Shown: positions 30,309-39,220 of the stretch, one piece after another
Numbering within the stretch: the stretch's first letter is position 1
Layout of the letters: each line of letters begins with the position of its first letter
DNA from: Pigmentiphaga litoralis
GTDB lineage: Bacteria > Pseudomonadota > Gammaproteobacteria > Burkholderiales > Burkholderiaceae_B
DNA: 64,000 nt
Assembly (NCBI RefSeq): GCF_013408655.1
Contig: NZ_JACCBP010000001.1
Location: forward strand, 682,001 to 746,000
Direction: 5' to 3'
Program-made: the position numbers and the translations under genes
Notes under the pieces: model-generated
What the model saw: only the letters and a program-made list of their open reading frames with translations
What the model was told of the DNA's origin: nothing
Database searches by the model: none

Positions 30309-31280
30309 ATGAACACTCGACACGCAGGGATCGTCGTGGCTGCGGCCATGGCGCTCGCACCGCTCGCCGCTACGGCCCAGGACGCCTTTCCTTCCCGGCC
30401 CATCAAGATCACGGTGGGTTTTCCGGCAGGCAGTTCGACTGACGTCGCCACGCGTGTGATCGCGAACAGCCTGGCGGACACCTTGGGCCAGTCGGTGGTG
30501 GTCGAAAACAAACCGGGTGCCAGCAGCGACATCGCGGCCCGCCAGGTGGCCGGGTCACCGCCCGACGGCTACGCCCTGTTCGTGGTCACTATCGCCAATG
30601 CCATCAACACGAGTTCGAAGAGCACGTCGTTCATAGACGTGACGCGCAGCTTCTCGCCAGTCGCCATGATGGGCAATGTCCCGAACGTGTTGGTCGCGCA
30701 TCCGTCGCTCAAGGTCAAGACGGTGCCCGAACTGATTGCCGCCGCGAAGGCCAAGCCGGGCGGCATCACGTTCGCCTCGTCGGGCAATGGCACGTCGCCC
30801 CATCTGGCGGGGGAGCTGTTTGCATCGATGGCGGGCGTTCAGCTGCTGCACATTCCGTACCGCGGCAGCTCGCCCGCCGTGGCCGACCTGCTTGGCGGGC
30901 AGGTTGCGATCATGTTTGGTCCGGCATCGACGGTGCTGCCGCACATCCAGGCCGGAAAGCTGGAGGCCCTGGGCGTGGCCAGCCCGGCAAGAACCGCCAC
31001 CTTGCCAACCGTGCCGACGATTGCCGAAGCGGGGCTCAAGGGCTTCGATTCGTCAGTGTGGTTCGGATTGGCGGCGCCGGTGGGCACGCCCGAGGCCGTG
31101 ACGCGCAAGCTGGTGGAAGCGGTCAAGGCCGCCGTCAACGCCACTCAAGTCAAGGCGCAGTTCCAGGCGCAAGGCATCGAACCGGTTGACGCGGGCCCCG
31201 CGCAGTTCGGCCGCTACATCGGCACGGAAGTGGACAAGTACGCCAAGGTCATGCAGGCCGCGGGCGTGAAACTCGATTGA
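30309..31280 (+). CDS. Bug/TctC-family periplasmic solute-binding receptor
   Basis: A 323-residue Bug receptor with a Sec signal peptide (about 1-23, ending PLAATAQDA) and the family motifs IKITVGFPAGSSTDVATR, VVVENKPGASSD, FASSGNGTSPHLAGELF and LHIPYRGSSPA. The ATG at 30309 is preceded by AAGGAGA; the in-frame upstream ATG has no such site. It is followed 16 bases later by a GlcG/HbpS-like gene and should be co-transcribed with it. The ligand is probably a small carboxylate. Confidence 0.93.
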   Translation: MNTRHAGIVVAAAMALAPLAATAQDAFPSRPIKITVGFPAGSSTDVATRVIANSLADTLGQSVVVENKPGASSDIAARQVAGSPPDGYALFVVTIANAINTSSKSTSFIDVTRSFSPVAMMGNVPNVLVAHPSLKVKTVPELIAAAKAKPGGITFASSGNGTSPHLAGELFASMAGVQLLHIPYRGSSPAVADLLGGQVAIMFGPASTVLPHIQAGKLEALGVASPARTATLPTVPTIAEAGLKGFDSSVWFGLAAPVGTPEAVTRKLVEAVKAAVNATQVKAQFQAQGIEPVDAGPAQFGRYIGTEVDKYAKVMQAAGVKLD

Positions 31281-31296
31281 TTATTGAAGGAGTCGA

Positions 31297-31824
31297 ATGA
31301 TGGCGAAGGTCACGATTGCAGAATGCCGTACGTTTTTTCTTGCTGTGACGGAGAAGGCGGCCGAGATGGGCGTGCCGCTGTCGATGGCGGTGGTCAGCGC
31401 GGAAGGGCACTTGATCGCGCTGGAACGGATGGACGACGCGGGCTTCATCACGCCGGATACGGCGCGCGCCAAGGCCTATACCGTGGCGGCCTTTCGTTCC
31501 ATGAGCCCGCGCTTCCAGGACGGGCTGATCATCCAGCAATGGTTCAAGGAACGTAACCCGCAGATGATGATGAATGCGTCGGTGTTCTCGAACGGGCAGA
31601 TCGTGGCGTCCGGGGGTTGCGCGCCGATTTTCAAGGGCGACGAGATGGTGGGTGCCTATGGGATCAGTGGGGCCACGTCGGACCAGGACGAGATCATCGG
31701 CCAGTACGCGCGCGCAAGAGTCGGCTGGAATCACAAGCCCGAGAACGACGACACGCCGGAGTCGGTCAAGCAGCACATCAATGAAATTTACGGGAAAGTT
31801 GGCTTGGACAAGCGGGCACTCTAA
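31297..31824 (+). CDS. GlcG/HbpS-family (DUF336) protein
   Basis: A 175-residue protein of the GlcG/HbpS/PduO-C family. The fold signature is visible as VPLSMAVVSAEGHLIALERMDDA, followed by an ARAKAYTVAAFR helix, a QIVASGGCAPIFKGDEMVGAYGISGATSDQDE core and a short C-terminal helical part. Family members bind heme or corrinoids or sit in glycolate operons, but many have no assigned role. It has no signal peptide. AAGGAG lies upstream of the tandem ATG ATG at 31297 and 31300. It follows a Bug receptor gene in the same operon. Confidence 0.87.
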   Translation: MMAKVTIAECRTFFLAVTEKAAEMGVPLSMAVVSAEGHLIALERMDDAGFITPDTARAKAYTVAAFRSMSPRFQDGLIIQQWFKERNPQMMMNASVFSNGQIVASGGCAPIFKGDEMVGAYGISGATSDQDEIIGQYARARVGWNHKPENDDTPESVKQHINEIYGKVGLDKRAL

Positions 31825-32001
31825 GCGGCTGATGGCAACAGGCGGACCGCACGATCCGGCGGCATCCCAAGCTGCAGCGGGCTTTCCAGGCGGATCGTCT
31901 TGCTTTGGTCATCTGCGGGAACGATACTTGCTCAGCCGCCATGCCACCGCGCAGTGCAGGGTGCAATGCGCGGCCCCACCCGTTTTCCCAAGGAGCAGTC
32001 C

Positions 32002-32253
32002 ATGTTTTCTCTCATCGGCACCATCATCGTAGGGTTTGTCGTTGGTCTTATTGCACGCGCGGTGAAGCCGGGCGATGACAAGTTGGGCTGGGTCATGACG
32101 ATCGTGCTGGGTATAGCCGGTGCACTGGTTGCCGGATATCTGGGCCGTGCGCTGGGCTGGTACAACGAAGGCGAACCGGCAGGCTGGATTGCTTCGGTCG
32201 TCGGCGCGGTCATCCTGCTGGTGATCTACGGCATGGTGCGTCGCCGCGCGTAA
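32002..32253 (+). CDS. GlsB/YeaQ/YmgE-family small membrane protein
   Basis: An 83-residue protein with three hydrophobic segments (about residues 3-17, 30-48 and 58-78). The sequence LIGTIIVGFVVGLIARAVKPGDDKLGW followed by a Gly-rich TIVLGIAGALVAGYLG is the transglycosylase-associated family (GlsB/YeaQ/YmgE), small inner-membrane proteins induced by envelope or osmotic stress. AAGGAG sits ten bases before the ATG at 32002. It is a single gene closed by a strong terminator. Confidence 0.93.
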   Translation: MFSLIGTIIVGFVVGLIARAVKPGDDKLGWVMTIVLGIAGALVAGYLGRALGWYNEGEPAGWIASVVGAVILLVIYGMVRRRA

Positions 32254-32291
32254 GCGAGCAAGGCCGGTCGCCCTTGGGCGACCTGGCAGGT

Positions 32292-32322
32292 AAAAAAGGG
32301 AGGCTTCGGCCTCCCTTTTTTT
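32292..32322. terminator. strong bidirectional intrinsic terminator (UUCG loop)
   Basis: A6-GGGAGGC, a TTCG tetraloop and GCCTCCC-T7. The stem is perfect, with an A-run on the left and a T-run on the right, so it can terminate in both directions. It lies 39 bases after the GlsB-like gene. Confidence 0.95.
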
Positions 32323-32468
32323 GTTGTGGCTCACCACTCAGGCGTTCCCGATACCGCGCCGCCGTGTCGTTGTTCAAAATCGTTGATTCTCGCAACGAAG
32401 CCGCGTCCGGGCTTCACATCGTTTGCATCATTGCCTGCGATGCGGTCAGCAGATATCATTTTCCCGCC

Positions 32469-33419
32469 ATGGACATCAGCAAACTCGATCTCAATCTGCT
32501 TCCGGTGTTTGAAGCGCTGTATATCGAACGGAACGTGACGCGTGCGGGTCGGCGTGTCGGTCTGTCGCAACCTTCCATGAGCAATGCGCTGGTCCGGCTG
32601 CGCACGCAGTGTGGCGATCCGCTGTTCGTGCGGACGCAGGCCGGCATGGAGCCGACGCCGTTTGCCACGGACCTGTCGGTCACTGTGCTGCGCGCGCTGG
32701 AACTGGTGCGCAACGGCCTGGAGCAGGCGACCGGGTTCGATCCGGCGACCACCACTCGCAGCTTTACCTTGCTGATGTCGGATTTTGCGCAGTTCCTGGT
32801 GCTGCCGCCGTTGGTGGCGCGCCTCAAGCGGGAAGCGCCGGGCGTGAACCTGCATGTCAGCAACATTCCGCGCGAGCAGTATCGCGGTGCACTGGAAAGC
32901 GGCGATGCCGATCTGGCGGTGGGCAATCTGCAGGAGCTGCAAAGCGGCTTCTATCAGTCGGGCTTGTGGGTCGATCAGCACGTCTGTGTGATGGGCCGGG
33001 ACTTTCGCAAGGCTGGTCCGAACATCACGATGGACGAATACATTGCCGCGCGGCATCTGGTGGTGTCGGCCAATCGAACGGACCTGGGTATCGACCTGGA
33101 ACTGGACAAGCACGGCAGCCGGCGCGACGTGGCGTTGAGTGTGCCGAACTATCTGGTGCTGGCGACGGTGCTGGCGCAGACCGACCTGGTGGTGACGGTG
33201 GCGGAGGTGATCGCGCATGCGGTGACAGCGTCCAAGGGGGTGACGTGGTGCCCCTTGCCGTTCGAGACACCGCACTCGCACATTCGCCAGTTCTGGCACG
33301 CACGCTTTCACAACGACACGGCCAATACCTGGTTGCGCAGTCATATCGCGGCCTTGCAGATCGGCGCCACGTTGCGCAAGGTCGGTAACGAAAGCCGGTC
33401 GGGCGGCGCCGCCGCGTGA
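32469..33419 (+). CDS. LysR-family regulator (NodD/LeuO-like branch)
   Basis: A 316-residue LysR regulator of the branch that includes NodD, LeuO and PcpR-like proteins: the N-terminus reads DLNLLPVFEALYIERNVTRAGRRVGLSQPSMSNAL, and the effector domain has the branch-typical RSFTLLMSDFAQFLVLPPL. The ATG at 32469 fits the family's usual N-terminus; upstream in-frame sequence runs through the terminator region and is not homologous. It is convergent with the Bug receptor at 33433 (13 bases between stops). Given its place at the end of the catabolic block, it may regulate that block, but this is inference. Confidence 0.92.
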   Translation: MDISKLDLNLLPVFEALYIERNVTRAGRRVGLSQPSMSNALVRLRTQCGDPLFVRTQAGMEPTPFATDLSVTVLRALELVRNGLEQATGFDPATTTRSFTLLMSDFAQFLVLPPLVARLKREAPGVNLHVSNIPREQYRGALESGDADLAVGNLQELQSGFYQSGLWVDQHVCVMGRDFRKAGPNITMDEYIAARHLVVSANRTDLGIDLELDKHGSRRDVALSVPNYLVLATVLAQTDLVVTVAEVIAHAVTASKGVTWCPLPFETPHSHIRQFWHARFHNDTANTWLRSHIAALQIGATLRKVGNESRSGGAAA

Positions 33420-33432
33420 AGCGGCGCGGCGC

Positions 33433-34419
33433 TTACTTGCCGAATTCCAGCGACACGTTCGCCTTTCTGGCGATGCCTTCCCAACGGGCGTATTCGGCCT
33501 CGTTCAGGCGCGCGAAGGCGTCGGCGTCGAGCGGCCGCGGCTCGAACCCGGCGGCTTCGACCTTGGCCTGCATGTCCGGCGCTTTCAGGCCGTCGGAGAT
33601 GTCCTTGCCCAGCTGCGCGACGATGGCCGCCGGCATCTTCGACGGACCATAGATCCCCAGCCAGCTCGTGACCGAAAAGTCGGCGACGCCTGCTTCTCCC
33701 ATTGTCATGACATTGGGCAGATGCCGGGACCGGTACGAACTGGTGACTGCCAGCGCCTTGAGTTTCCCTGCCTTCAGCAGCGGTAGCACGGGCGGCAGAT
33801 TCGAAAAACAGAAGTCCAGATTGCCGTTGACGGTGTCCACCAGGGCCTCGTTGCTGCCCTTGTAGGGTGCGTGCATCAGGCTCAGGCCGGCGGTCAGCGC
33901 GAACAGTTCGGTGGTCAGATGGGATGAGGTGCCGAGCCCGTTGGTGCCGTAGCCCAGCGGCTTGGGCGAACGTTTGGCGTAGGCAATGAGTTCTGCCACG
34001 CTGTTGGCCGGATGGGACTGGGCCACCACCAGGACGTTGACGAATTCCGCCACCTGGGCAACGGGAACGAAGGACGCCTTGATATCCAGCGGCAGGTTGC
34101 GCACCGTGACCGGCAGGATGACGTTGCCGCCCAGGCCGCCCACGATCAGGGTGTAGCCATCGGCCGGCGCATGGGCCACGTACTGGGCGCCGATGACACC
34201 GCTGCCCCCGGCACGGTTTTCAATGACGGCCGGCTGGCCGTACTTGCGGAAAAGAATGTCGCCCACGATGCGCGCGGCGACGTCGGTCACGCCGCCGGCC
34301 GTGTAAGGCACGACGATGCGCAAGGGCTTGGCCGGGAAGGTGCCCTGGGCTGACGCGGGCAGGTTCCAGGAAAGGGCTGCCGCGCTGCCGATGACTTTCA
34401 ATAGGGTTCGACGATCCAT
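33433..34419 (-). CDS. Bug/TctC-family periplasmic solute-binding receptor
   Basis: A 328-residue Bug receptor. The signal peptide (about 1-25, ending LPASAQG) has MDRRTLLKVIG at its start, a twin-arginine-like pair, though the full Tat motif is weak and Sec export is as likely. Mature motifs are LRIVVPYTAGGVTDVAAR, AVIENRAGGSG, GYGTNGLGTSSHLTTELF and MHAPYKGSNEA. ATG at 34419 has TGAGG upstream. It is the last gene of the catabolic block at 33.4-44.2 kb, 38 bases after the cupin gene, and is the best candidate for capturing the substrate of that pathway. Confidence 0.92.
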   Translation of the reverse strand: MDRRTLLKVIGSAAALSWNLPASAQGTFPAKPLRIVVPYTAGGVTDVAARIVGDILFRKYGQPAVIENRAGGSGVIGAQYVAHAPADGYTLIVGGLGGNVILPVTVRNLPLDIKASFVPVAQVAEFVNVLVVAQSHPANSVAELIAYAKRSPKPLGYGTNGLGTSSHLTTELFALTAGLSLMHAPYKGSNEALVDTVNGNLDFCFSNLPPVLPLLKAGKLKALAVTSSYRSRHLPNVMTMGEAGVADFSVTSWLGIYGPSKMPAAIVAQLGKDISDGLKAPDMQAKVEAAGFEPRPLDADAFARLNEAEYARWEGIARKANVSLEFGK

Positions 34420-34457
34420 GGTGCCTCAGGGTGAAGGTGCGTGATGTGCCGCGGCGG

Positions 34458-34955
34458 CTAGCGGATGAACTGGTCGACGTAGTCCTCGCCCAGGCCGACT
34501 TCGCGGTAATGCTTGCGGCACATGTCGATCTTGTTGAAGACATCTTCATACCCGACCTGGCGGCCGGCGTCATCGAGATAGATCATGGCGCCGCTGACAT
34601 TGAAGAAGGTAATCATCTCGTCGCTTTCGTTGTCGGCGTCAACCACCAGGGTGTGGATCTCGCCCGGGGGCTCGAACGCAAACGTGCCGGCGGACGCGAC
34701 CCAGTCGTGTTCCAGGTAGCGCCAGGAACCCTTGATCACGTATGCGAACACGGGGGCGGGGTGGATGTGGCGGCTCAATACGCCCGAACGGCGGACACGC
34801 AACAGATTGCACCAGCCCCCTGACAGCGTGTTGAAGAACAGCGGTCGGAACCAGACGTTGGGCGCCTGGAGCACCCAGACACGTTCGTCGGAAGGAATGG
34901 CTTCGATGGCGACTTCCGGCTGGATGCCGGTCATCTGCTGCAGGATCTGACTCAT
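34458..34955 (-). CDS. Cupin-fold dioxygenase, 2,4'-dihydroxyacetophenone dioxygenase-like
   Basis: A 165-residue cupin protein resembling 2,4'-dihydroxyacetophenone dioxygenase, an iron enzyme that cleaves a side-chain carbon-carbon bond to yield 4-hydroxybenzoate and formate. The cupin metal site is visible as SRHIHPAPVFAYVIKGSWRYLEHDW (two His and a following Glu/His position) and PPGEIHTLVVD (third His). The ATG at 34955 has AAGGA upstream. It is placed inside the catabolic operon between the 2-hydroxyacid dehydrogenase and the Bug receptor. Family membership is fairly clear; the real substrate may be another aryl ketone or keto acid. Confidence 0.78.
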   Translation of the reverse strand: MSQILQQMTGIQPEVAIEAIPSDERVWVLQAPNVWFRPLFFNTLSGGWCNLLRVRRSGVLSRHIHPAPVFAYVIKGSWRYLEHDWVASAGTFAFEPPGEIHTLVVDADNESDEMITFFNVSGAMIYLDDAGRQVGYEDVFNKIDMCRKHYREVGLGEDYVDQFIR

Positions 34956-35036
34956 GGCAATGCGTGTCCTTGAAGTTACGTGGCCCAATGAGCGCGCGTT
35001 TCCAAGAGCGCGCGTCGTTGGTCGTTCCGTCTGCGA

Positions 35037-36035
35037 TCAGGCAGCGCGGCGTTGGGCAGCAGCCCAGGTGTCGGGGTTGACCATGGCCTTGGGCTGCGTG
35101 CCCGCCATGGCGTCGAGCAGGTTGGCGACGGCCAGGTCCATCATGGCGCGGCGGGTTTCGACGGTGCCGCTGCCTACGTGGGCCTGCAGCACGACATTGG
35201 GCAGGCTGCACAGCGGACTGTCGGCGGGCAGGGGTTCCTTTTCCATGACGTCGAGCCCGGCGCCGGCGATCTTGCCTTGCTGCAGATGCGCGATCAGCGC
35301 CGCTTCATCCACCACCGGACCGCGCGCGGTGTTGATGAGGTAGGCGGTAGGTTTCATCATGTCCAGTTCGGCCTTGCCGACCGCGCCGCGGGTTTCGGGC
35401 GACAGCGGGATATGGACGCTGACCACATCCGACTGGCTGAACAGGGCGTCGCGCTCCACATAGGTGGCCAGGCCTTCGGCCTCGGCGGCTTGGTCGCGCC
35501 GACGGTTGTGATAGACAACTTTCATGTCGAATGCCTTGGCGGTGCGGGCCACCAGCGTGCCGATGCGGCCCATGCCAAGCAGGCCCAAGGTCTTGCCGGC
35601 AATGTCCATGGTCAGGGGCGCGGCGCCTTTGGTCCATGCACCACTGCGCACAAAGGCATCGCCGGCAACCATGCCGCGCGCCAGGCAGATCAGCAGGCCG
35701 ATCGTCAGATCGGCGACCGCGCGGTCCAGCACGCCCGGGGTGTTGCAGACCAGGACCTTGTGTTCGGATGCCATGGGTACGCTGATGTTGTCGAAGCCGA
35801 CGGCGTAGTTGGAAACCACGCGCAGCTTGGGCAGGGCAGCCAGCTGGTCCTTGCCGATGGACGTCTTGAGGGTGCACAGCACGCCTTCGACCAGGGCACG
35901 GTCAGCCTCGGGAACGGCTTCGCTCAGGGAAGCGCCGGGGGGCACGTCGATGATTCGGCACGCGGCGGCGACTTTGGCGCGCAAATCGGCGGGCAGGGTG
36001 GCGCTGATGACGACGGTAGGTTGGGATGACGACAT
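35037..36035 (-). CDS. D-2-hydroxyacid dehydrogenase (glyoxylate/hydroxypyruvate reductase-like)
   Basis: A 332-residue NAD(P)-dependent D-2-hydroxyacid dehydrogenase. The Rossmann motif is GLLGMGRIGTLVARTAKAF, followed by YHNRRR, whose arginines favour NADPH. Catalytic residues are visible: Arg in INTARGPVVDE, Glu in VMEKEP and His in LQAHVGSGT. It would interconvert a 2-oxo acid and a 2-hydroxy acid. The ATG at 36035 has GAGGAA seven bases upstream; the reading frame is open far upstream but that part overlaps the aldehyde dehydrogenase gene and is not homologous to anything I recognise. It is part of the catabolic operon, 82 bases after the aldehyde dehydrogenase. Confidence 0.93.
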   Translation of the reverse strand: MSSSQPTVVISATLPADLRAKVAAACRIIDVPPGASLSEAVPEADRALVEGVLCTLKTSIGKDQLAALPKLRVVSNYAVGFDNISVPMASEHKVLVCNTPGVLDRAVADLTIGLLICLARGMVAGDAFVRSGAWTKGAAPLTMDIAGKTLGLLGMGRIGTLVARTAKAFDMKVVYHNRRRDQAAEAEGLATYVERDALFSQSDVVSVHIPLSPETRGAVGKAELDMMKPTAYLINTARGPVVDEAALIAHLQQGKIAGAGLDVMEKEPLPADSPLCSLPNVVLQAHVGSGTVETRRAMMDLAVANLLDAMAGTQPKAMVNPDTWAAAQRRAA

Positions 36036-36117
36036 GGTTCCTCGCAATGAAGGGGAGTGAATCGGTAATACCGTTGTTTGTGTCAAACAACCGGTTGCTT
36101 GAGTGAGTGAAGGTGGG

Positions 36118-37548
36118 TCAGGGGGCCGTATAGGCCGTCTTGACGGTGGTATAGAACTCGGCGGCATAGGTGCCTTGCTCGCGCGACCCGTAGCTGGATC
36201 CCTTGCGGCCGCCAAACGCCGCATGGTGATCGGCGCCGGCGGTCGGGCAGTTGACCGTGACCAGGCCAACCTGTGCCTGGCGCTTGAAGTGCGTGGCATG
36301 CTTGAGCGAGCCGGTGCAGATGCCGGCGGACAGGCCATATTCCGTATCGTTGGCCACGGCCAGGGCTTCCTCGTAACTGTCCACCAAGATGACCGCAGCC
36401 ACCGGCCCGAAGATTTCTTCGCGGCAGACACGCATGCTGTTGTCGCAGTCGGTGAACAGCGCGGGCGAAAAATAAAAGCCGTCCGTATCGCGGCGCAAAC
36501 GCTCGCCACCGTGGACGAGGGTTGCGCCTTCGTCGCGGCCGATCCGCAGATAGTCTTCGTTTTGCTGCAGCTGACGGGCATCGACGACCGGGCCGATGTC
36601 GGTGCCGGGCAGCAGGGCGTTGTCGGTGCGCAGGCTGTCCATGCGCGTCTTCATGGCCGAAACGAAACGATCATGGATGCCGCGTTGAACGATCAGGCGG
36701 CTGGATGCCGTGCAACGCTGGCCGGTCGAAAAGAAGGATCCTTGCACCGCGCAGTCCACGGCGCGATCCAGGTCGGCATCGTCCAGGATCACGAGTGGAT
36801 TCTTGCCGCCCATTTCCATCTGCACTTTGGCCAGACGGCGCATGGCCGCCTCCGCAATACGCTTGCCGGTTGCGGCCGACCCGGTAAAGCTGATGGCTGC
36901 CACGCGGGGGTCGTCCAGAATGGCCTGGCCCACCACAGTGCCACGGCCCATGGTCAGGTTGAAGACCCCCGGCGGCACGCCATGGCGGCTGATGATATCG
37001 GCCAGCGCCCAGGCGCAGCCGGGCACCAGCTCGGCGGGCTTGAGCACGACGGTGTTGCCAAAGGCCAGTGCGGGTGCGATCTTCCAAGCCGGAATGGCCA
37101 GCGGGAAATTCCAGGGCGTGATCAGACCGACCACACCGACGGGTTCGCGGGTGATGTCGACGTCGACACCCGGGCGCAGCTGCGGCAGCCGATCGCCGCG
37201 CAGGCGGACCGCTTCGGCGGCAAAGAAGCGGAAGATAGTGCCCGCGCGCCACGCTTCGCCCGTGGCCTCGGCCAGTGTCTTGCCTTCCTCGCGGGCCAGC
37301 AGCCGGCCCAGTTCGTCCTTGCGGGCGATCAGTTCCGTGCCGATGGCGTCGAGCATGTCGGCGCGCTGCAGGGCGGTCGTGCTGCCCCAGGCCGGCGCGG
37401 CGGCTTCGGCGGCGGCAATGGCATCGTCCACCTGCGACAGGGTGGCTTGGGTGTAGACCCCGACCACGTCGGACGTGTCCGACGGATTGATGTTGCGGGT
37501 GATGCCGTCACCTTCGACCCAGTGTCCGGCAATGTAGTTGGCGTGCAT
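36118..37548 (-). CDS. NAD(P)-dependent aldehyde dehydrogenase
   Basis: A 476-residue aldehyde dehydrogenase. Conserved elements are PWNFPLAIPAWKIAPALAFGNTVVLKPAE, the FTGS nucleotide turn, catalytic Glu in MEMGGKNPL, catalytic Cys in FFSTGQRCTASSR and the EEIFGPV motif. The sequence is closest in style to 2-oxoglutarate semialdehyde dehydrogenases and to benzaldehyde-type enzymes; I cannot tell which. The ATG at 37548 has GGAG upstream and lies 19 bases after the stop of the TPP enzyme gene. In the operon it would oxidise the aldehyde left by that decarboxylase-like enzyme. Confidence 0.93.
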   Translation of the reverse strand: MHANYIAGHWVEGDGITRNINPSDTSDVVGVYTQATLSQVDDAIAAAEAAAPAWGSTTALQRADMLDAIGTELIARKDELGRLLAREEGKTLAEATGEAWRAGTIFRFFAAEAVRLRGDRLPQLRPGVDVDITREPVGVVGLITPWNFPLAIPAWKIAPALAFGNTVVLKPAELVPGCAWALADIISRHGVPPGVFNLTMGRGTVVGQAILDDPRVAAISFTGSAATGKRIAEAAMRRLAKVQMEMGGKNPLVILDDADLDRAVDCAVQGSFFSTGQRCTASSRLIVQRGIHDRFVSAMKTRMDSLRTDNALLPGTDIGPVVDARQLQQNEDYLRIGRDEGATLVHGGERLRRDTDGFYFSPALFTDCDNSMRVCREEIFGPVAAVILVDSYEEALAVANDTEYGLSAGICTGSLKHATHFKRQAQVGLVTVNCPTAGADHHAAFGGRKGSSYGSREQGTYAAEFYTTVKTAYTAP

Positions 37549-37567
37549 GGCGACTCCACGAGAGACG

Positions 37568-39220
37568 TTAGGGAAGGACAACCTCGATCAGCTTCGGGCC
37601 CGGTTCGGCCATGGCGCGGCGGAAGGACGCGCGCAGTTCGGCGACGGTTTCGACCCGGTCGGCGTTGACGCCGAAGCCGCGCGCAAGATGCACCCAGTCG
37701 ATATCGGGGCGCGACAGATGCAGCAGGTCGGTCACGGCCGGGCTGACCAGGTCATAGCCATTGCGGCGCATCTCGTTGATCAGGATGTTGTAGCGGCGGT
37801 TCGATGCAATCAGGATCGTTGCATCGACGCCTTCGCGTGCCATCGACCACAGCGTCTGGATCGTATAGAGCGCGCTCCCGTCGGACTGCAGGCCGATGAC
37901 CTTGCGATCGGGCGCAGCAATGGCGGCGCCGAATGCGGCGGGAATGCCTTGGCCGATGGCCCCGCCTGTCAGCACGATGGTCGAATGGCGCTGCGCTTCG
38001 GCTGCGATGGCGTTGAACGGGAAGGCCAATGTCTGGCCCTCGGCCGACACGATGGCGTTGGCAGGCAGGTGAGCCGCGACGACGCGCGCGGCCGATTCGG
38101 CGGTCAACGTGTTGTCGCGGTCGTGGTCCTGCGCGGGCGGGGGAGCCTGGACGGACTGCACCGGCAAACGCAGGGTCTCGGCCAGGGCCCGCAACACCCC
38201 GCGCGCGCCTTCACTGCCGCCGCACAGCGGAACCGTGCGGGCCGGGTCGCCCAGGAAGCTGGGATAGCCTGGCGCGCCAAAGAAGGCGACTGGCCGTTTG
38301 GCGCCGATCAGCGCCACGCAATCGAAGCCGAGCAAATAGGGATGCGCCTGTTCGGCCGACGGGTTGAAGCGCCGGATGGCCGGCAAGCCGCCGCCATGTT
38401 CGCTGCGGGCGGGAAAGGTCTCGCCCACGATGTCGACGTGGCCCAATGACCGGAATCGCAGCGCTTCGATCAGTGCCGCTTCATGCAAGGCATCGGCGCC
38501 CAGCAGCAACAGGGTGCGTTTGCCCGCGGCTATGCCGGCCGCCACACGGTCGATCGCTGCGCCATCCATGGGCGCGTCGATGGGCTTGGCGACGGCGGCG
38601 TGCAACGGTGCGTCCATGGGCGCGGCTTGCAGATCCATGGGCAGGATAAGGCTGTGAATGCCGCCGCCCGGCGCCACGACGTTGTCGAGCGACTGGCGGG
38701 TGACGGACGCCAGCGATGCCACCGAGTCGGCGCGATACACGCCCGCGGATACCGGCCGCGCGAGCGATTCGATGTCGCTGTTCAGCGGCGGGTCGGCCTC
38801 GATGTGCCACGACATGTGTTCGCCGATGACGTTGTAGATGGCCGATCCGGCGCGACGGGCGTTGTGCAGGTTGGCGATCGCATTGGCGAAGCCCGGGCCA
38901 AGATGGGTCAGCGTCATGGCCGGCTTGCCGCTGATGCGGTAGTAGCCGTCGGCGGCGCCGGAACAGACGCCTTCGAACATCGTCAGGATGGGCCGGACGT
39001 CGGGCACGGCATCCATTCCGGCGACGAAGGGGAGTTCGGTCGTGCCTGGGTTGGCGAAGCAGACGGTCAGGCCGGAGGCGGCGGCGCTGCGCAGCATCCA
39101 GTGGGAGCCGGTCTGGGGGCCGGTTTGCGTGCCGGTTGGTGGGCTTGCCTGCATGGTGCATGGCTTGCCTGCGGGCATGCCTGATTCGGAGTGATCCGAT
39201 GCGGCGGAGAGGGTCGTCAT
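37568..39220 (-). CDS. TPP-dependent enzyme, acetolactate synthase/benzoylformate decarboxylase-like
   Basis: A 550-residue thiamine diphosphate enzyme with the three-domain plan of acetolactate synthase large subunits and benzoylformate decarboxylase. The pyrimidine domain (about 40-200) has the cofactor-activating Glu in ILTMFEGVCSGAADGYYR; the pyrophosphate domain (about 385-540) has the metal-binding SDGSALYTIQTLWSMAREGVD with the distal Asn. The FAD-binding and valine-regulation features of biosynthetic acetolactate synthases are not obvious. Coming between an aminotransferase and an aldehyde dehydrogenase, decarboxylation of a 2-oxo acid to an aldehyde is the simplest role. The N-terminal 40 residues are a variable Ser/Thr/Gly/Pro-rich lead. 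Start overlaps the aminotransferase stop (ATGA). Confidence 0.85.
   Translation of the reverse strand: MTTLSAASDHSESGMPAGKPCTMQASPPTGTQTGPQTGSHWMLRSAAASGLTVCFANPGTTELPFVAGMDAVPDVRPILTMFEGVCSGAADGYYRISGKPAMTLTHLGPGFANAIANLHNARRAGSAIYNVIGEHMSWHIEADPPLNSDIESLARPVSAGVYRADSVASLASVTRQSLDNVVAPGGGIHSLILPMDLQAAPMDAPLHAAVAKPIDAPMDGAAIDRVAAGIAAGKRTLLLLGADALHEAALIEALRFRSLGHVDIVGETFPARSEHGGGLPAIRRFNPSAEQAHPYLLGFDCVALIGAKRPVAFFGAPGYPSFLGDPARTVPLCGGSEGARGVLRALAETLRLPVQSVQAPPPAQDHDRDNTLTAESAARVVAAHLPANAIVSAEGQTLAFPFNAIAAEAQRHSTIVLTGGAIGQGIPAAFGAAIAAPDRKVIGLQSDGSALYTIQTLWSMAREGVDATILIASNRRYNILINEMRRNGYDLVSPAVTDLLHLSRPDIDWVHLARGFGVNADRVETVAELRASFRRAMAEPGPKLIEVVLP

Noticed and set aside
33433..34419. Tat-exported receptor
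   Set aside because: The RR pair at the N-terminus is suggestive, but the full consensus is weak and Bug receptors fold outside via Sec, so Tat export is not claimed.
35037..36581. Longer form of the 2-hydroxyacid dehydrogenase with an extra N-terminus
   Set aside because: The added part overlaps the aldehyde dehydrogenase gene in another frame and lacks homology. The ATG at 36035 has a good ribosome-binding site and matches the family start.
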